Below, one piece after another: positions 15,436 through 20,919 of a stretch of 20,919 bases of DNA. The translations under genes were made by a program, and so were the position numbers. Position 1 is the stretch's first letter, and each line of letters opens with the position of its first letter. Origin of the DNA: a virus; IMG/VR virus record IMGVR_UViG_3300031227_000529, positions 1 through 20,919 of that record. One strand, given 5' to 3'. The notes under the pieces were generated by a model. The model had not been told where the DNA came from. It worked only from the letters and a program-made list of their open reading frames with translations, and did not search any database.

Positions 15436-15673
15436 GCTACATGAGTACCTAGACAAGATACAGGTGGTCGACTCTACGGCGCCATACGACCACGCTGGTG
15501 GGCGCATACCAATTCTACTGGCGCTACTGGGGGCGGCGGAGTCATTCGCTAATGGGTCGTTCTATGGGTCTATCGAGATCCAGGTGAAGGGGAACTCTGC
15601 AATGAATCCGCGGGTAGTTGCCAAGACGTCCCACATGGGGTCTACGCATACCCACCTCCTTGAGCAGGGCTAA
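15401..15673 (+). CDS. Hypothetical protein (90 aa), sigma operon
   Basis: I recognise no family. ATG 15401 is preceded by GGGG at once and overlaps the preceding gene by 35 bases; GTG 15404 is a near-equal alternative, and an ATG at 15368 would extend the frame. Residues ~5-20 form a helix. A hydrophobic ILLALLGAA stretch (about 48-56) is too short for a sure membrane span. The C-terminus is histidine- and threonine-rich. It ends three bases before the sigma-factor ATG, so the two are likely translated from one message. Confidence 0.55.
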   Translation: MVNWSLQRIRNELHEYLDKIQVVDSTAPYDHAGGRIPILLALLGAAESFANGSFYGSIEIQVKGNSAMNPRVVAKTSHMGSTHTHLLEQG

Positions 15674-15676
15674 CCA

Positions 15677-16519
15677 ATGAGTGATAGCGTAATTGAGTCG
15701 CACATCGAATCCTTCGTGCGGCACGATAGACTGTCTAAAGAGAAGGAGATGGAACTTCTGACGGCAGTCCACAGTGATAGCCTGTGCCACGACGAGCGCG
15801 ACCGAGCAAGGAATCTACTGATTTCCCACCACATACCATTCGCCGCACACATGGCTGGGCTCCATTCTGCCACATGCCGTGCCACCGCTAAGGAGCTACT
15901 TGGCGAGGCATTGATTGGAGTGGACACTGGGATCACTAAGTTTAGAATGGAGCTACTTGGCACTGTGCGGCTTATTTCGTGTCTTGGATACCATATCCAC
16001 TGCACTCTGATGAAGTCAACCCACGGGGACTCAAACCTTCCGTATCCAGATGATTTCTGGAAGTACCGCAGGAAGGTTAATCGCGAGATCCTCAAGCTTG
16101 AGGAGGCCGGCGAGCACGTTGACGTCAACTCTATAATGGACGATCTGGGAGTACCGCACATCCAGAGAAGAAGGTTCATAGCCTATGGGCGCCAATCGGT
16201 GCCCATGCATGGGCCAGTTGGGTTCGATGAGACAGGTGACGAGCTTACGCTTGAGGATGTCCTGCCGTCAGACTCGCTCGACCAGATGGAGGGGGCAGTT
16301 CAGTCCAACGATATCTGCAATCGCATCAGTAGAATCATGCCAAAAGTGCAGTCAGACATCTGCAAGCAAACAGCAGGTCTTGGAGGACTCCCGAAGCTTT
16401 CAAACAGGGAGGTGTCTGAAACAATCAATCGCTCTGAGGAGTGGGTGCGGAGGCGCAAGAACAAGGGTATGAAGGCTATTTTAGCAGACAAAATACTGCG
16501 AGATGCATCTGGGGTGTAG
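15677..16519 (+). CDS. Phage-encoded RNA polymerase sigma factor (sigma70 family, divergent)
   Basis: This is predicted to redirect host RNA polymerase to phage promoters. Residues 41-60 (RARNLLISHHIPFAAHMAG) fit region 2.1. Residues 70-90 (AKELLGEALIGVDTGITKF) fit the core-binding region 2.2 pattern DLxQEGxIGLxxAxxKF. Residues 93-113 fit regions 2.3-2.4 but lack the usual WWIRQ. Residues 120-160 (LPYP...KYRRKVNREILKL...VNSIMDDLGV) fit region 3. Residues 205-268 fit region 4, with a helix-turn-helix at 241-263 (LSNREVSETINRSEEWVRRRKN). The length (280) matches compact sigma factors without region 1.1. It ends before a probable terminator. The altered region 2.4 and 4 residues suggest non-host promoter specificity, possibly the AATAACCTTA-N5-TAGTA motif. 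That link is inference. Confidence 0.78.
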   Translation: MSDSVIESHIESFVRHDRLSKEKEMELLTAVHSDSLCHDERDRARNLLISHHIPFAAHMAGLHSATCRATAKELLGEALIGVDTGITKFRMELLGTVRLISCLGYHIHCTLMKSTHGDSNLPYPDDFWKYRRKVNREILKLEEAGEHVDVNSIMDDLGVPHIQRRRFIAYGRQSVPMHGPVGFDETGDELTLEDVLPSDSLDQMEGAVQSNDICNRISRIMPKVQSDICKQTAGLGGLPKLSNREVSETINRSEEWVRRRKNKGMKAILADKILRDASGV

Positions 16520-16537
16520 TCTGTTGTATTGATGTGC

Positions 16538-16585
16538 GGGCTCTGGTCGTGGGAATCGCTCCCCTCGGCTGGGGCCCATTTTTTT
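16538..16585 (+). terminator. Probable intrinsic terminator after the sigma factor
   Basis: GGGCTCT (16538-16544) can pair with GGGGCCC (16571-16577), with an inner GGG/CCC hairpin and an alternative CCCC/GGGG hairpin (16561-16574). Seven T residues follow at 16579-16585. It lies 18 bases after the sigma stop and stops rightward transcription before the opposing lysis operon. The exact fold is ambiguous. Confidence 0.55.
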
Positions 16586-16593
16586 GTGCTACA

Positions 16594-16629
16594 GTTGGGG
16601 GGGCCACCACAACGGCAGCCCCCCCCAAC
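16594..16629. other. GC-rich inverted repeat between convergent operons
   Basis: GTTGGGGGGGC (16594-16604) pairs with GCCCCCCCCAAC (16618-16629) around a 13-base loop, with one bulged C. It lies 7 bases beyond the stop of the leftward lysin gene. It has no U-tract in either direction, so it may be a leftward transcript end stabiliser or a rho-independent terminator of unusual type. Confidence 0.6.
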
Positions 16630-16636
16630 CATCTCT

Positions 16637-17407
16637 CTACGCAAGCTCGTCCCTGAGCATTGCCACCGCGTCATTGAACCACTTCACATACCGGCTGATG
16701 TGCTCTCCAGTGTTGATTGGATAGCAGCGCAGACCCCATGGATTGTGCGCGTTCCTGTTGGGGTACAGTCCACCGGCATTATAGCCAGCAGCCACCAGCG
16801 GTGGGTCATAGTTGGTGAGCTCGCTCTGGCGGGCAATATAGGCTACTCCTGCCTGGATGCTGTTGCCGGGATCCTCAAGCCACGCAGCATCTATCTCCGA
16901 CATGTGCAAGGTCTCTTGGGCGGTAGACAATAGGGTCTGCATGAGACCAACGGAAACCCTATGCGGGGTTTCAAGATCACTGACATACCCAGGCTCCTCT
17001 CGGCGGGCGCCTGCGCCTCCAGATGACTCGGTGGCAATGGTGGCTATGACCAGCTCCTCTGGTACCTGGTAGAATGCGCACCACTTCTTGATGTCCTCGC
17101 CATACCGATTCCATATCACCCCCACTGTGACGGGATCACCAGCAGTCCGTGGCACCTGGATCGGACAACTACCGCCATGGAAGGCCCATCGGGTAGCGAC
17201 CCCACTGTCTATCAGTTTCCATGCGTGGGTGAATGGGTTGTCCGGGAATCGCCGATGGAATGACTTCACGCTATCCGGGTAGGCATCCCGTACGTCGTAT
17301 GGCCGGCGCTTCTGTGGCGCCACGCTAAGCCCTTCATAAGTCTGGGATTGAGCAGCAATTACCGCTCTGGCGATCGCCTTGACGAATCGTAACAGCAGCC
17401 CCCGCAT
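16637..17407 (-). CDS. Lytic transglycosylase-type endolysin (256 aa)
   Basis: This enzyme cleaves the glycan strands of host peptidoglycan, either for lysis or for DNA entry. Residues ~100-250 form an SLT/goose-lysozyme-like domain: catalytic E127 in IATESSGG, VGLMQT (153-158), LVAAGYNAGG (204-213) and a final HISRYVKWFNDAV helix. The first 20 residues (MRGLLLRFVKAIARAVIAAQ) are a cationic amphipathic or signal-like helix that might direct it to the membrane. Residues ~25-95 are a non-catalytic linker or unknown domain. The start lies two bases after the upstream stop, with a GGGGGG/TAGGT ribosome region. It is last in the leftward operon. No obvious holin follows; the preceding gene is a weak candidate. 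Confidence 0.85.
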   Translation of the reverse strand: MRGLLLRFVKAIARAVIAAQSQTYEGLSVAPQKRRPYDVRDAYPDSVKSFHRRFPDNPFTHAWKLIDSGVATRWAFHGGSCPIQVPRTAGDPVTVGVIWNRYGEDIKKWCAFYQVPEELVIATIATESSGGAGARREEPGYVSDLETPHRVSVGLMQTLLSTAQETLHMSEIDAAWLEDPGNSIQAGVAYIARQSELTNYDPPLVAAGYNAGGLYPNRNAHNPWGLRCYPINTGEHISRYVKWFNDAVAMLRDELA

Positions 17408-17409
17408 AC

Positions 17410-17733
17410 CTACTTACCCCCCTTCGGCTTGGGCCCGGGCTTCTTCTTGGGGACAATGGTGCACCGCACACCGGAGACCAATGCCACCGGAACGGACACT
17501 GCGAACGCCCAAGCATCGAAATATGGGAGTATCCCAATCACCCTGACATCGTGCTCCTTGGTGGCAAGTTTCGCCTTGATGGCGTACTTGACGAACTCGC
17601 GCCCGATCGCTGCCTGCTGTTCCTCTACCTCGCTGAGAGCTAGGGCGTCCTCGGACGTATCCGCAACAATGCGCGAAATGAATCCAGTCTGCCGCTCCAG
17701 GTACACATTGTTGTCACTACCCCGCGTCGCCAT
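17410..17733 (-). CDS. Hypothetical protein (107 aa) with one hydrophobic segment and a lysine-rich tail
   Basis: The function is unknown. ATG at 17733 is preferred over an earlier in-frame ATG (17814) because GGGAGG stands about 9 bases before it. The first 60 residues are soluble and helical. Residues ~64-88 are mostly hydrophobic (RVIGILPYF, AFAVSVPVALVSGV), broken by D73. The tail KKKPGPKPKGGK is basic. One hydrophobic region plus a basic tail just before an endolysin recalls some holins, but a single broken segment is weak evidence. It overlaps the upstream gene by 17 bases and stops two bases before the lysin start. Confidence 0.6.
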   Translation of the reverse strand: MATRGSDNNVYLERQTGFISRIVADTSEDALALSEVEEQQAAIGREFVKYAIKAKLATKEHDVRVIGILPYFDAWAFAVSVPVALVSGVRCTIVPKKKPGPKPKGGK

Positions 17734-17941
17734 CCTCGACCTCCCGGCTAAGTTTCTCGTGCATAGCATCTCGCATGAAAGCGCTGAAGCTTTGGTACTG
17801 GCGATTGTCAGCATCCAGTATCAGGCCAGATTTGATCCGCCTCATCAGCTCGTCGACGATAGCTTCATCTCCGTGCTGGAAATACATCGTCTGAGCGAAC
17901 CCTCTCTTTGAGTTCCGCTTGCCCACCCCCTGTCCCATCAT
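17717..17941 (-). CDS. Ribbon-helix-helix-like DNA-binding protein (74 aa), putative regulator
   Basis: This may be a dimeric DNA-binding repressor of the Arc/CopG type. A basic N-terminus (GKRNSKRG) leads to a short strand (FAQTMYF), a helix (EAIVDELMRRIKS), then SFSAFMRDAMHEKLSREVE. The last resembles the second RHH helix pattern S-x-S-x-F-x-R-x-A. A 10-residue insert (GLILDADNRQ) separates the helices, so the assignment is tentative. GGAGGTGAAGC precedes ATG 17941 with ideal spacing. It overlaps the RecA-like stop at ATGA and the next gene by 17 bases. It could autoregulate the operon by binding the conserved motif at 18555-18574. Confidence 0.6.
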   Translation of the reverse strand: MMGQGVGKRNSKRGFAQTMYFQHGDEAIVDELMRRIKSGLILDADNRQYQSFSAFMRDAMHEKLSREVEDGDAG

Positions 17942-18555
17942 GCTTCACCTCCATGAAATGGAATGAATAACTGGCACCGGCCGCGAGCCGGGGCTATGGT
18001 AGTTTTTGTGCACATGCATGCCACATCCATACCTACTATTGTACCACTTTTCTTCACTTCCCGCAAGAACCTTACCTCGAACCTCTGGGCAGCATATCGA
18101 GAAAGGGCTGAATGCCCAGTAGATCGATACATCAGGTCGCAATGATTGATCACCAACACCACCGCATTCAACCTCTTAGCCGCCCTCACCATTACTGATG
18201 TTAAGTCAATGGTGCCCCTCCCGCCAAGTACTGCAACTGGGTCGAATACAACAATGCCAACTGAGCCGGGGGAGAACTCGTCTAGAGCCTTGGCGTACTC
18301 ACCTGGCTCTCTCCTGCCCGGGAACACGTAGGTCTGGTTGGCTATTCCACGCTCCTCTGCTATATACTCCGGGAATGTGCGGTCGATGTCGAAGTACACA
18401 GCCGGTAGCTGTGTCTGTGCTATCATGCTCAGGGCTAGCGACGTCTTCCCGCCACCCTCATCCCCATATAGCTCTGCAACGCGGCCGCGGATAATCCCGC
18501 CTCCGGCTATTTGGTCAATGTCTGGATTGCCAGATGACAGTAGATCGTATCTCAT
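17938..18555 (-). CDS. Compact RecA-like recombinase/ATPase (205 aa)
   Basis: This is a RecA-fold ATPase expected to act in homologous recombination or annealing of phage DNA. The order is LLSSGNPDIDQIAGGGIIRGRVAELYG (5-31), Walker A GDEGGGKT (31-38), Walker B IVVFD (101-105), then VVLVINH (132-138). A late segment TKTTIAP...CQLFIPFHGG resembles the KNKVAPPF...fdI-x-y-G end of the RecA core. The DNA-binding N- and C-terminal domains of full RecA are absent, so it is a minimal core, like short phage recombinases. The only possible start is ATG 18555: an in-frame TAA lies 9 bases upstream and no further start precedes Walker A. No ribosome site is visible. The conserved motif B touches the start codon. 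Confidence 0.8.
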   Translation of the reverse strand: MRYDLLSSGNPDIDQIAGGGIIRGRVAELYGDEGGGKTSLALSMIAQTQLPAVYFDIDRTFPEYIAEERGIANQTYVFPGRREPGEYAKALDEFSPGSVGIVVFDPVAVLGGRGTIDLTSVMVRAAKRLNAVVLVINHCDLMYRSTGHSALSRYAAQRFEVRFLREVKKSGTIVGMDVACMCTKTTIAPARGRCQLFIPFHGGEA

Positions 18556-18574
18556 ACTACTTTATAAGGTTATT
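18555..18574 (-). promoter_or_regulatory. Conserved motif copy B, leftward, abutting the RecA-like start codon
   Basis: On the minus strand this reads AATAACCTTA-TAAAG-TAGTA, 16 of 20 identical to copy A and 17 of 20 to copy C. It points into the leftward lysis/recombination operon. Its last base is the A of the ATG. If transcription starts just after the block, as in a promoter, the message is leaderless, which agrees with the missing ribosome site. An operator is also possible. Confidence 0.65.
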
Positions 18575-18642
18575 CGGGGTGATTTCCCCACAAAAAGTTT
18601 GAGTCCAATAAAACATTACCAATTCCGAGGGTTTCATGCCAA

Positions 18643-18662
18643 AATAACCTTATTACTTAGTA
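18643..18662 (+). promoter_or_regulatory. Conserved motif copy C: candidate promoter of the head operon
   Basis: This reads AATAACCTTA-TTACT-TAGTA, 18 of 20 identical to copy A, and points to the protease/scaffold and decoration genes. It is 134 bases before the ATG at 18797, with a structured leader between. It is 68 bases from the divergent copy B. TTACTTAGTAA at its end is an almost perfect palindrome, so a dimeric repressor could also recognise it. Confidence 0.68.
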
Positions 18663-18691
18663 AGAGCACAGCTATACCATATTCCCAATGA

Positions 18692-18777
18692 GCTGACTAG
18701 CGAATTAGCGGAAGAACCGCTATGACCGCCCGGACGCGCACTCAATGCGCTTGTCTGTGGCGGTTTTTTAGTTCAGC
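18692..18777 (+). ncRNA. Structured leader with terminator-like hairpin before the head operon
   Basis: Between motif C and the protease gene the RNA can form an outer stem GCTGA/TCAGC (18692-18696 with 18773-18777). Hairpin 1 is AGCGG-AAGAA-CCGCT (18707-18721). A longer hairpin pairs ACCGCC (18725-18730) with GGCGGT (18759-18764), contains an inner GCGCA/TGCGC (18736-18750), and leads straight into six T (18764-18769). The last looks like an intrinsic terminator. It could release a ~105-base RNA, attenuate the head operon, or simply protect the message. I recognise no riboswitch family. Confidence 0.55.
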
Positions 18778-18796
18778 GCCAACCCGCGGAGACACA

Positions 18797-20245
18797 ATGC
18801 CGAAGCCCATCATCGTGCAGCGCCAGGAAGGCGACATCAAAACCGTAGCTGCAATCAGCGCCACCGACGACAAGTTCGGGGTTGCTGAGATATGCTTCAA
18901 CGGTGCCAGGCCTGCAGTGATGCTCGAAGCGAGTCATCGGTATGGGTGCATCGACGACCTTAACTACGCCCTGCAAGAGATGTACATGGGCATCGATGAC
19001 GAACGGCTGCCGGCCGACATCCAGGCCCTGCCCATCGGCCGGCGCGAAGACTATGTCAGGATGTTCAATGAGGAAATCTACTGGTATTGGAAGAAGGGCG
19101 ACCCCGATTACGATGAGAATCTCCCCCTCCATCAAAATGCAGTCCGCTATGCGTCTGGGAAAGCCCTGGCCTACATCACACCAGATGCGGAGGCATCCAA
19201 GTCTGAATCCGTTGAGCAGAAGACTGAGCAGGTGGATGCACCAACCCCACTGAAAGAAGATGGTGTTGGGTTTGTCCAGGCGGGACAAATCACAGAGAAC
19301 AGCTCTGGCGGATACGACGTACCACTCCAGATCATCGAAGCCGGCTGGTCTCTCAACGGCAACTACTACACCCAGGAAGCCGTAGCTGACATTGCCCGCC
19401 TCGTCTGCAATAAAACTCCAGGATACTTCAACCACGGCGACCACAACCGGAACCCGCGAGACTGGAATCTAGTCATCGAGTCCGGTGTTGTGGATGGGAA
19501 TACAGTACAGGGCACTGCCCACATCTTCCAGTACCCAGACGGAGAGGCTCTTAAGGAGCGCATCGACTACGTCGTTGAGAACAACGCCCTACACCTATTC
19601 GGAGTCAGCATCGACGCGTGGGCAAAGGTAGAAGAGGGTGAAAGAGACGGCCGGGAAGGATGCATCGTCACTGCAGTTGTGGCCATGAGTTCTGTCGACG
19701 TCGTAATGACCCCTGCGGCGAATGGTCGCTGGGCAAACACCACAGAGAGTGCCACGAGCGAAGCCGCCACCACCACCAGACAGGAGCAGACCACAATGGA
19801 TCGCAAGACGCTGAAAGCAGAGCACCCAGACTTGACCGAGTCCCTGATCGACGAAGGCCGCAAGGAAGTCCGCAGCACTGAGCTGGCTGAGGCTACTGCA
19901 GCCGTCAAGACATTGACCGACGAGAAGGCTGCACTGGAGACGGTGAACGCCGAGCTGCAGGTCAAGGTCGACGCGCAGGAGAAACAGGAAGCCGCGGATG
20001 CGTTCCGGGCCAAGGTTGTGAATCTGACTGACACCGAGCTACCCGAGGCCCTGCGCACCGAGGCCTTCGTTGGCAGCCTGGTCGATCTTGGCGAGGACAA
20101 GTGGGTCGTCATCGAAGGTCTCGTGGCTGACCGCAAGACGCTGAACATCGCCGGGCCCAAGGATATGGGGAAGGATGAGGAAAAGACCAAGACCAAGGAA
20201 TCTCTGACTGAGCAGGAGCGCAAGGATAAGTTCCTTCAGGGATAG
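18797..20245 (+). CDS. Prohead protease fused to scaffold (482 aa)
   Basis: This is a self-cleaving maturation protease joined to a scaffolding tail, acting inside the growing procapsid. Residues 1-150 are an N-terminal domain I do not recognise. Residues ~175-312 form the protease domain: EAGWSLNGNYYTQEA, a histidine H213 in GYFNHGDHNRNPRDW, LFGVSIDAW with candidate nucleophile S271, then SVDVVMTPAA. Residues ~335-482 are long charged helices (DEKAALETVNAELQVKVDAQEKQ), the usual scaffold composition. ATG 18797 has GGAG 5 bases upstream. An in-frame ATG at 18722 falls inside the leader hairpin and is not preferred. An internal ribosome site for the scaffold alone is annotated separately. Confidence 0.82.
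   Translation: MPKPIIVQRQEGDIKTVAAISATDDKFGVAEICFNGARPAVMLEASHRYGCIDDLNYALQEMYMGIDDERLPADIQALPIGRREDYVRMFNEEIYWYWKKGDPDYDENLPLHQNAVRYASGKALAYITPDAEASKSESVEQKTEQVDAPTPLKEDGVGFVQAGQITENSSGGYDVPLQIIEAGWSLNGNYYTQEAVADIARLVCNKTPGYFNHGDHNRNPRDWNLVIESGVVDGNTVQGTAHIFQYPDGEALKERIDYVVENNALHLFGVSIDAWAKVEEGERDGREGCIVTAVVAMSSVDVVMTPAANGRWANTTESATSEAATTTRQEQTTMDRKTLKAEHPDLTESLIDEGRKEVRSTELAEATAAVKTLTDEKAALETVNAELQVKVDAQEKQEAADAFRAKVVNLTDTELPEALRTEAFVGSLVDLGEDKWVVIEGLVADRKTLNIAGPKDMGKDEEKTKTKESLTEQERKDKFLQG
19796..20245 (+). CDS. Internal in-frame start: scaffold protein alone (149 aa)
   Basis: Inside the protease gene, AGGAG at 19782-19786 lies 9 bases before an in-frame ATG (19796), exactly where the protease domain gives way to a TTT/AT-rich linker and the helical scaffold. 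Translation here would make a separate 149-residue scaffold in excess of the protease fusion. This is the arrangement known for phage lambda C and Nu3. The position and spacing are visible; use of this start is inferred. Confidence 0.6.
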   Translation: MDRKTLKAEHPDLTESLIDEGRKEVRSTELAEATAAVKTLTDEKAALETVNAELQVKVDAQEKQEAADAFRAKVVNLTDTELPEALRTEAFVGSLVDLGEDKWVVIEGLVADRKTLNIAGPKDMGKDEEKTKTKESLTEQERKDKFLQG

Positions 20246-20301
20246 ATCGAGGGCAAGTAGGCAGAGGTAACATGCACCCCACAACTGAGGAGAACTGAAC
20301 C

Positions 20302-20727
20302 ATGGTACAGCCAAGAATCCTGTTCGACACCAAGGCTATTTCCCCGGCCAACATCCTGACCATCCCCGGTTCCACCGTGGATCTGAAGCGAGGCGATCTG
20401 CTGAGTTTCGAGTCCGCTGCCGCAGTCCTGATGGATGGCGCTGCAGAGGATGTCACGTTCTGCGGTGCCGCTCTCAATCAGTACACGAGCGGAAATCGTC
20501 AGCCACAGCAAGTGATGGCGGCCATGGTCTGCATGATTGAGATCGACGCCACATCGGCAGCGTATGCCCTGTTCGACGGGTTGACATACACGTCGAAGAA
20601 CACCCTGGTCGATGACGGTGGCGCGAACACCATGGCATGGTGCGGTCGTAAGACTGGAACAGCCACCCGCATCCAAGCATACATCAACGTCCCGGCGTTG
20701 GGTAAGCTGTTCGCAGTTAGCGCATAG
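20302..20727 (+). CDS. Capsid decoration-type structural protein, copy 1 (141 aa)
   Basis: This is probably a capsid-surface or head-stabilising protein, from its place right after the protease/scaffold and its sequence: strand-rich and small, with a RGDLLSF (30-36) followed by EDVTFCGAALNQYTSG. That resembles the GDLV...F-x-GVA pattern of phage decoration proteins (DUF2190-like). Two cysteines at C54 and C76 could be structural. A GAGGAGAACTGAACC leader precedes the ATG. It is too short to be the major capsid protein, which would be expected further downstream. The next gene is a close paralogue, so the capsid may carry two related proteins. Confidence 0.55.
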   Translation: MVQPRILFDTKAISPANILTIPGSTVDLKRGDLLSFESAAAVLMDGAAEDVTFCGAALNQYTSGNRQPQQVMAAMVCMIEIDATSAAYALFDGLTYTSKNTLVDDGGANTMAWCGRKTGTATRIQAYINVPALGKLFAVSA

Positions 20728-20745
20728 GCTAAGGAGAACCGAACT

Positions 20746-20919
20746 ATGGCACAGCCAAGAATCCTGTTCGACACAAAGGCAATCTCCCCAGCCCATATCC
20801 TGACCATCCCCGGCTCCACTGTGGATTTGGAGAGGGGTGACCTGCTGAGCTTTGAGTCTGCCGCTGCAGTCAAGATGGATCTGGTCACCGAGGATGCCAC
20901 ATTCTGCGGAGCCGCTCTC
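20746..20919 (+). CDS. Capsid decoration-type structural protein, copy 2 (5' part, cut by window end)
   Basis: The first 58 residues are visible and match copy 1 at 50 of 58 positions, with eight replacements (positions 2, 17, 29, 43, 46-48 and 51). Seventeen further codons differ only silently. It starts after AAGGAGAACCGAACT, which matches the leader of copy 1 and shows that the ribosome site was duplicated too. It should play the same capsid role, possibly as a second variant. The stop lies outside the window. Confidence 0.7.
   Translation, partial: MAQPRILFDTKAISPAHILTIPGSTVDLERGDLLSFESAAAVKMDLVTEDATFCGAAL

Larger units (their letters stand above)
20287..20919 (+). repeat. Tandem gene duplication including ribosome site
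   Basis: The unit from the AGGAGAACTGAACC leader through the first 58 codons at 20302-20475 is repeated at about 20732-20919. DNA has drifted mostly at silent positions (17 silent against 8 replacement codons), so the duplication is not recent and the protein has been conserved. The extent of the repeat beyond 20919 cannot be seen. Confidence 0.85.

Noticed and set aside
18692-18777. tRNA-like gene in the head-operon leader
   Set aside because: The branched fold has no recognisable 7-pair acceptor stem, T-loop TTCRA or anticodon arm of normal size.
18722-18796. N-terminal extension of the prohead protease to ATG 18722
   Set aside because: It would start inside the terminator-like hairpin and add a cysteine/arginine-rich segment. 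ATG 18797 has a GGAG site. A GGAAG before 18722 keeps this from being certain.
20222-20260. Readthrough of the scaffold stop (TAG followed by four codons and another TAG)
   Set aside because: A four-residue extension with no structural signal is most likely chance.
1-20919. Stop-codon recoding (amber or opal) as in some phages
   Set aside because: TAG, TGA and TAA all end genes with clear boundaries here, with TAG the most used, and no conserved domain runs through an internal stop.
1-20919. CRISPR array, insertion sequence or integrase/attachment site
   Set aside because: No regularly spaced direct repeats, transposase, terminal inverted repeats or integrase are visible in the window.

Overview
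This window is part of a tailed double-stranded DNA bacteriophage genome (Caudoviricetes). It has replication and nucleotide genes, a terminase, a portal, a prohead protease with scaffold, probable capsid decoration proteins and a peptidoglycan-cleaving lysin. Genes are tightly packed, often overlapping by 4 to 17 bases, with mostly AGGAG-type ribosome sites and some TTG and GTG starts. No integrase, repressor or bacterial housekeeping gene is visible. The host cannot be named. One near-perfect sigma70 promoter and the Shine-Dalgarno sites show only that it is a bacterium with ordinary transcription and translation signals.

Layout: (1) Bases 1-6147, rightward: a replication and nucleotide-metabolism block with a zinc-finger/TOPRIM/RecA-fold primase-helicase, a MazG-like pyrophosphohydrolase, a run of small unknown genes and a dUTPase. 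It ends at a strong intrinsic terminator. (2) Bases 6164-15129, rightward: a packaging block with an HNH-domain protein, a RusA-like resolvase, two unknown genes (one in the small-terminase position), a large terminase split into separate ATPase and nuclease genes, and the portal gene. Three genes, including a metallophosphoesterase, lie between the two terminase halves. (3) Bases 15153-16585, rightward: a consensus sigma70 promoter drives two small genes and a divergent phage sigma factor, followed by a probable terminator. (4) Bases 18574-16637, leftward: a compact RecA-like ATPase, a ribbon-helix-helix-like protein, a small unknown protein and a lytic transglycosylase. (5) From 18643, rightward: a structured leader, a prohead protease/scaffold gene with an internal scaffold start, then two tandem paralogous decoration-type genes, the second cut by the window end.

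The most notable pattern is regulatory. A 20-base block, AATAACCTTA-N5-TAGTA, occurs three times. Each copy lies in the gap before the first gene of block 2, 4 or 5 and points in that block's direction. The only host-type promoter I can see stands before the sigma-factor operon. My inference is a cascade: host RNA polymerase makes the phage sigma factor, which then reads the 20-base block to switch on packaging, lysis and head genes. Two alternatives remain: a single-subunit phage RNA polymerase encoded outside the window, or an operator bound by the ribbon-helix-helix protein. The second notable feature is the split large terminase, which looks functional on both sides of the break.
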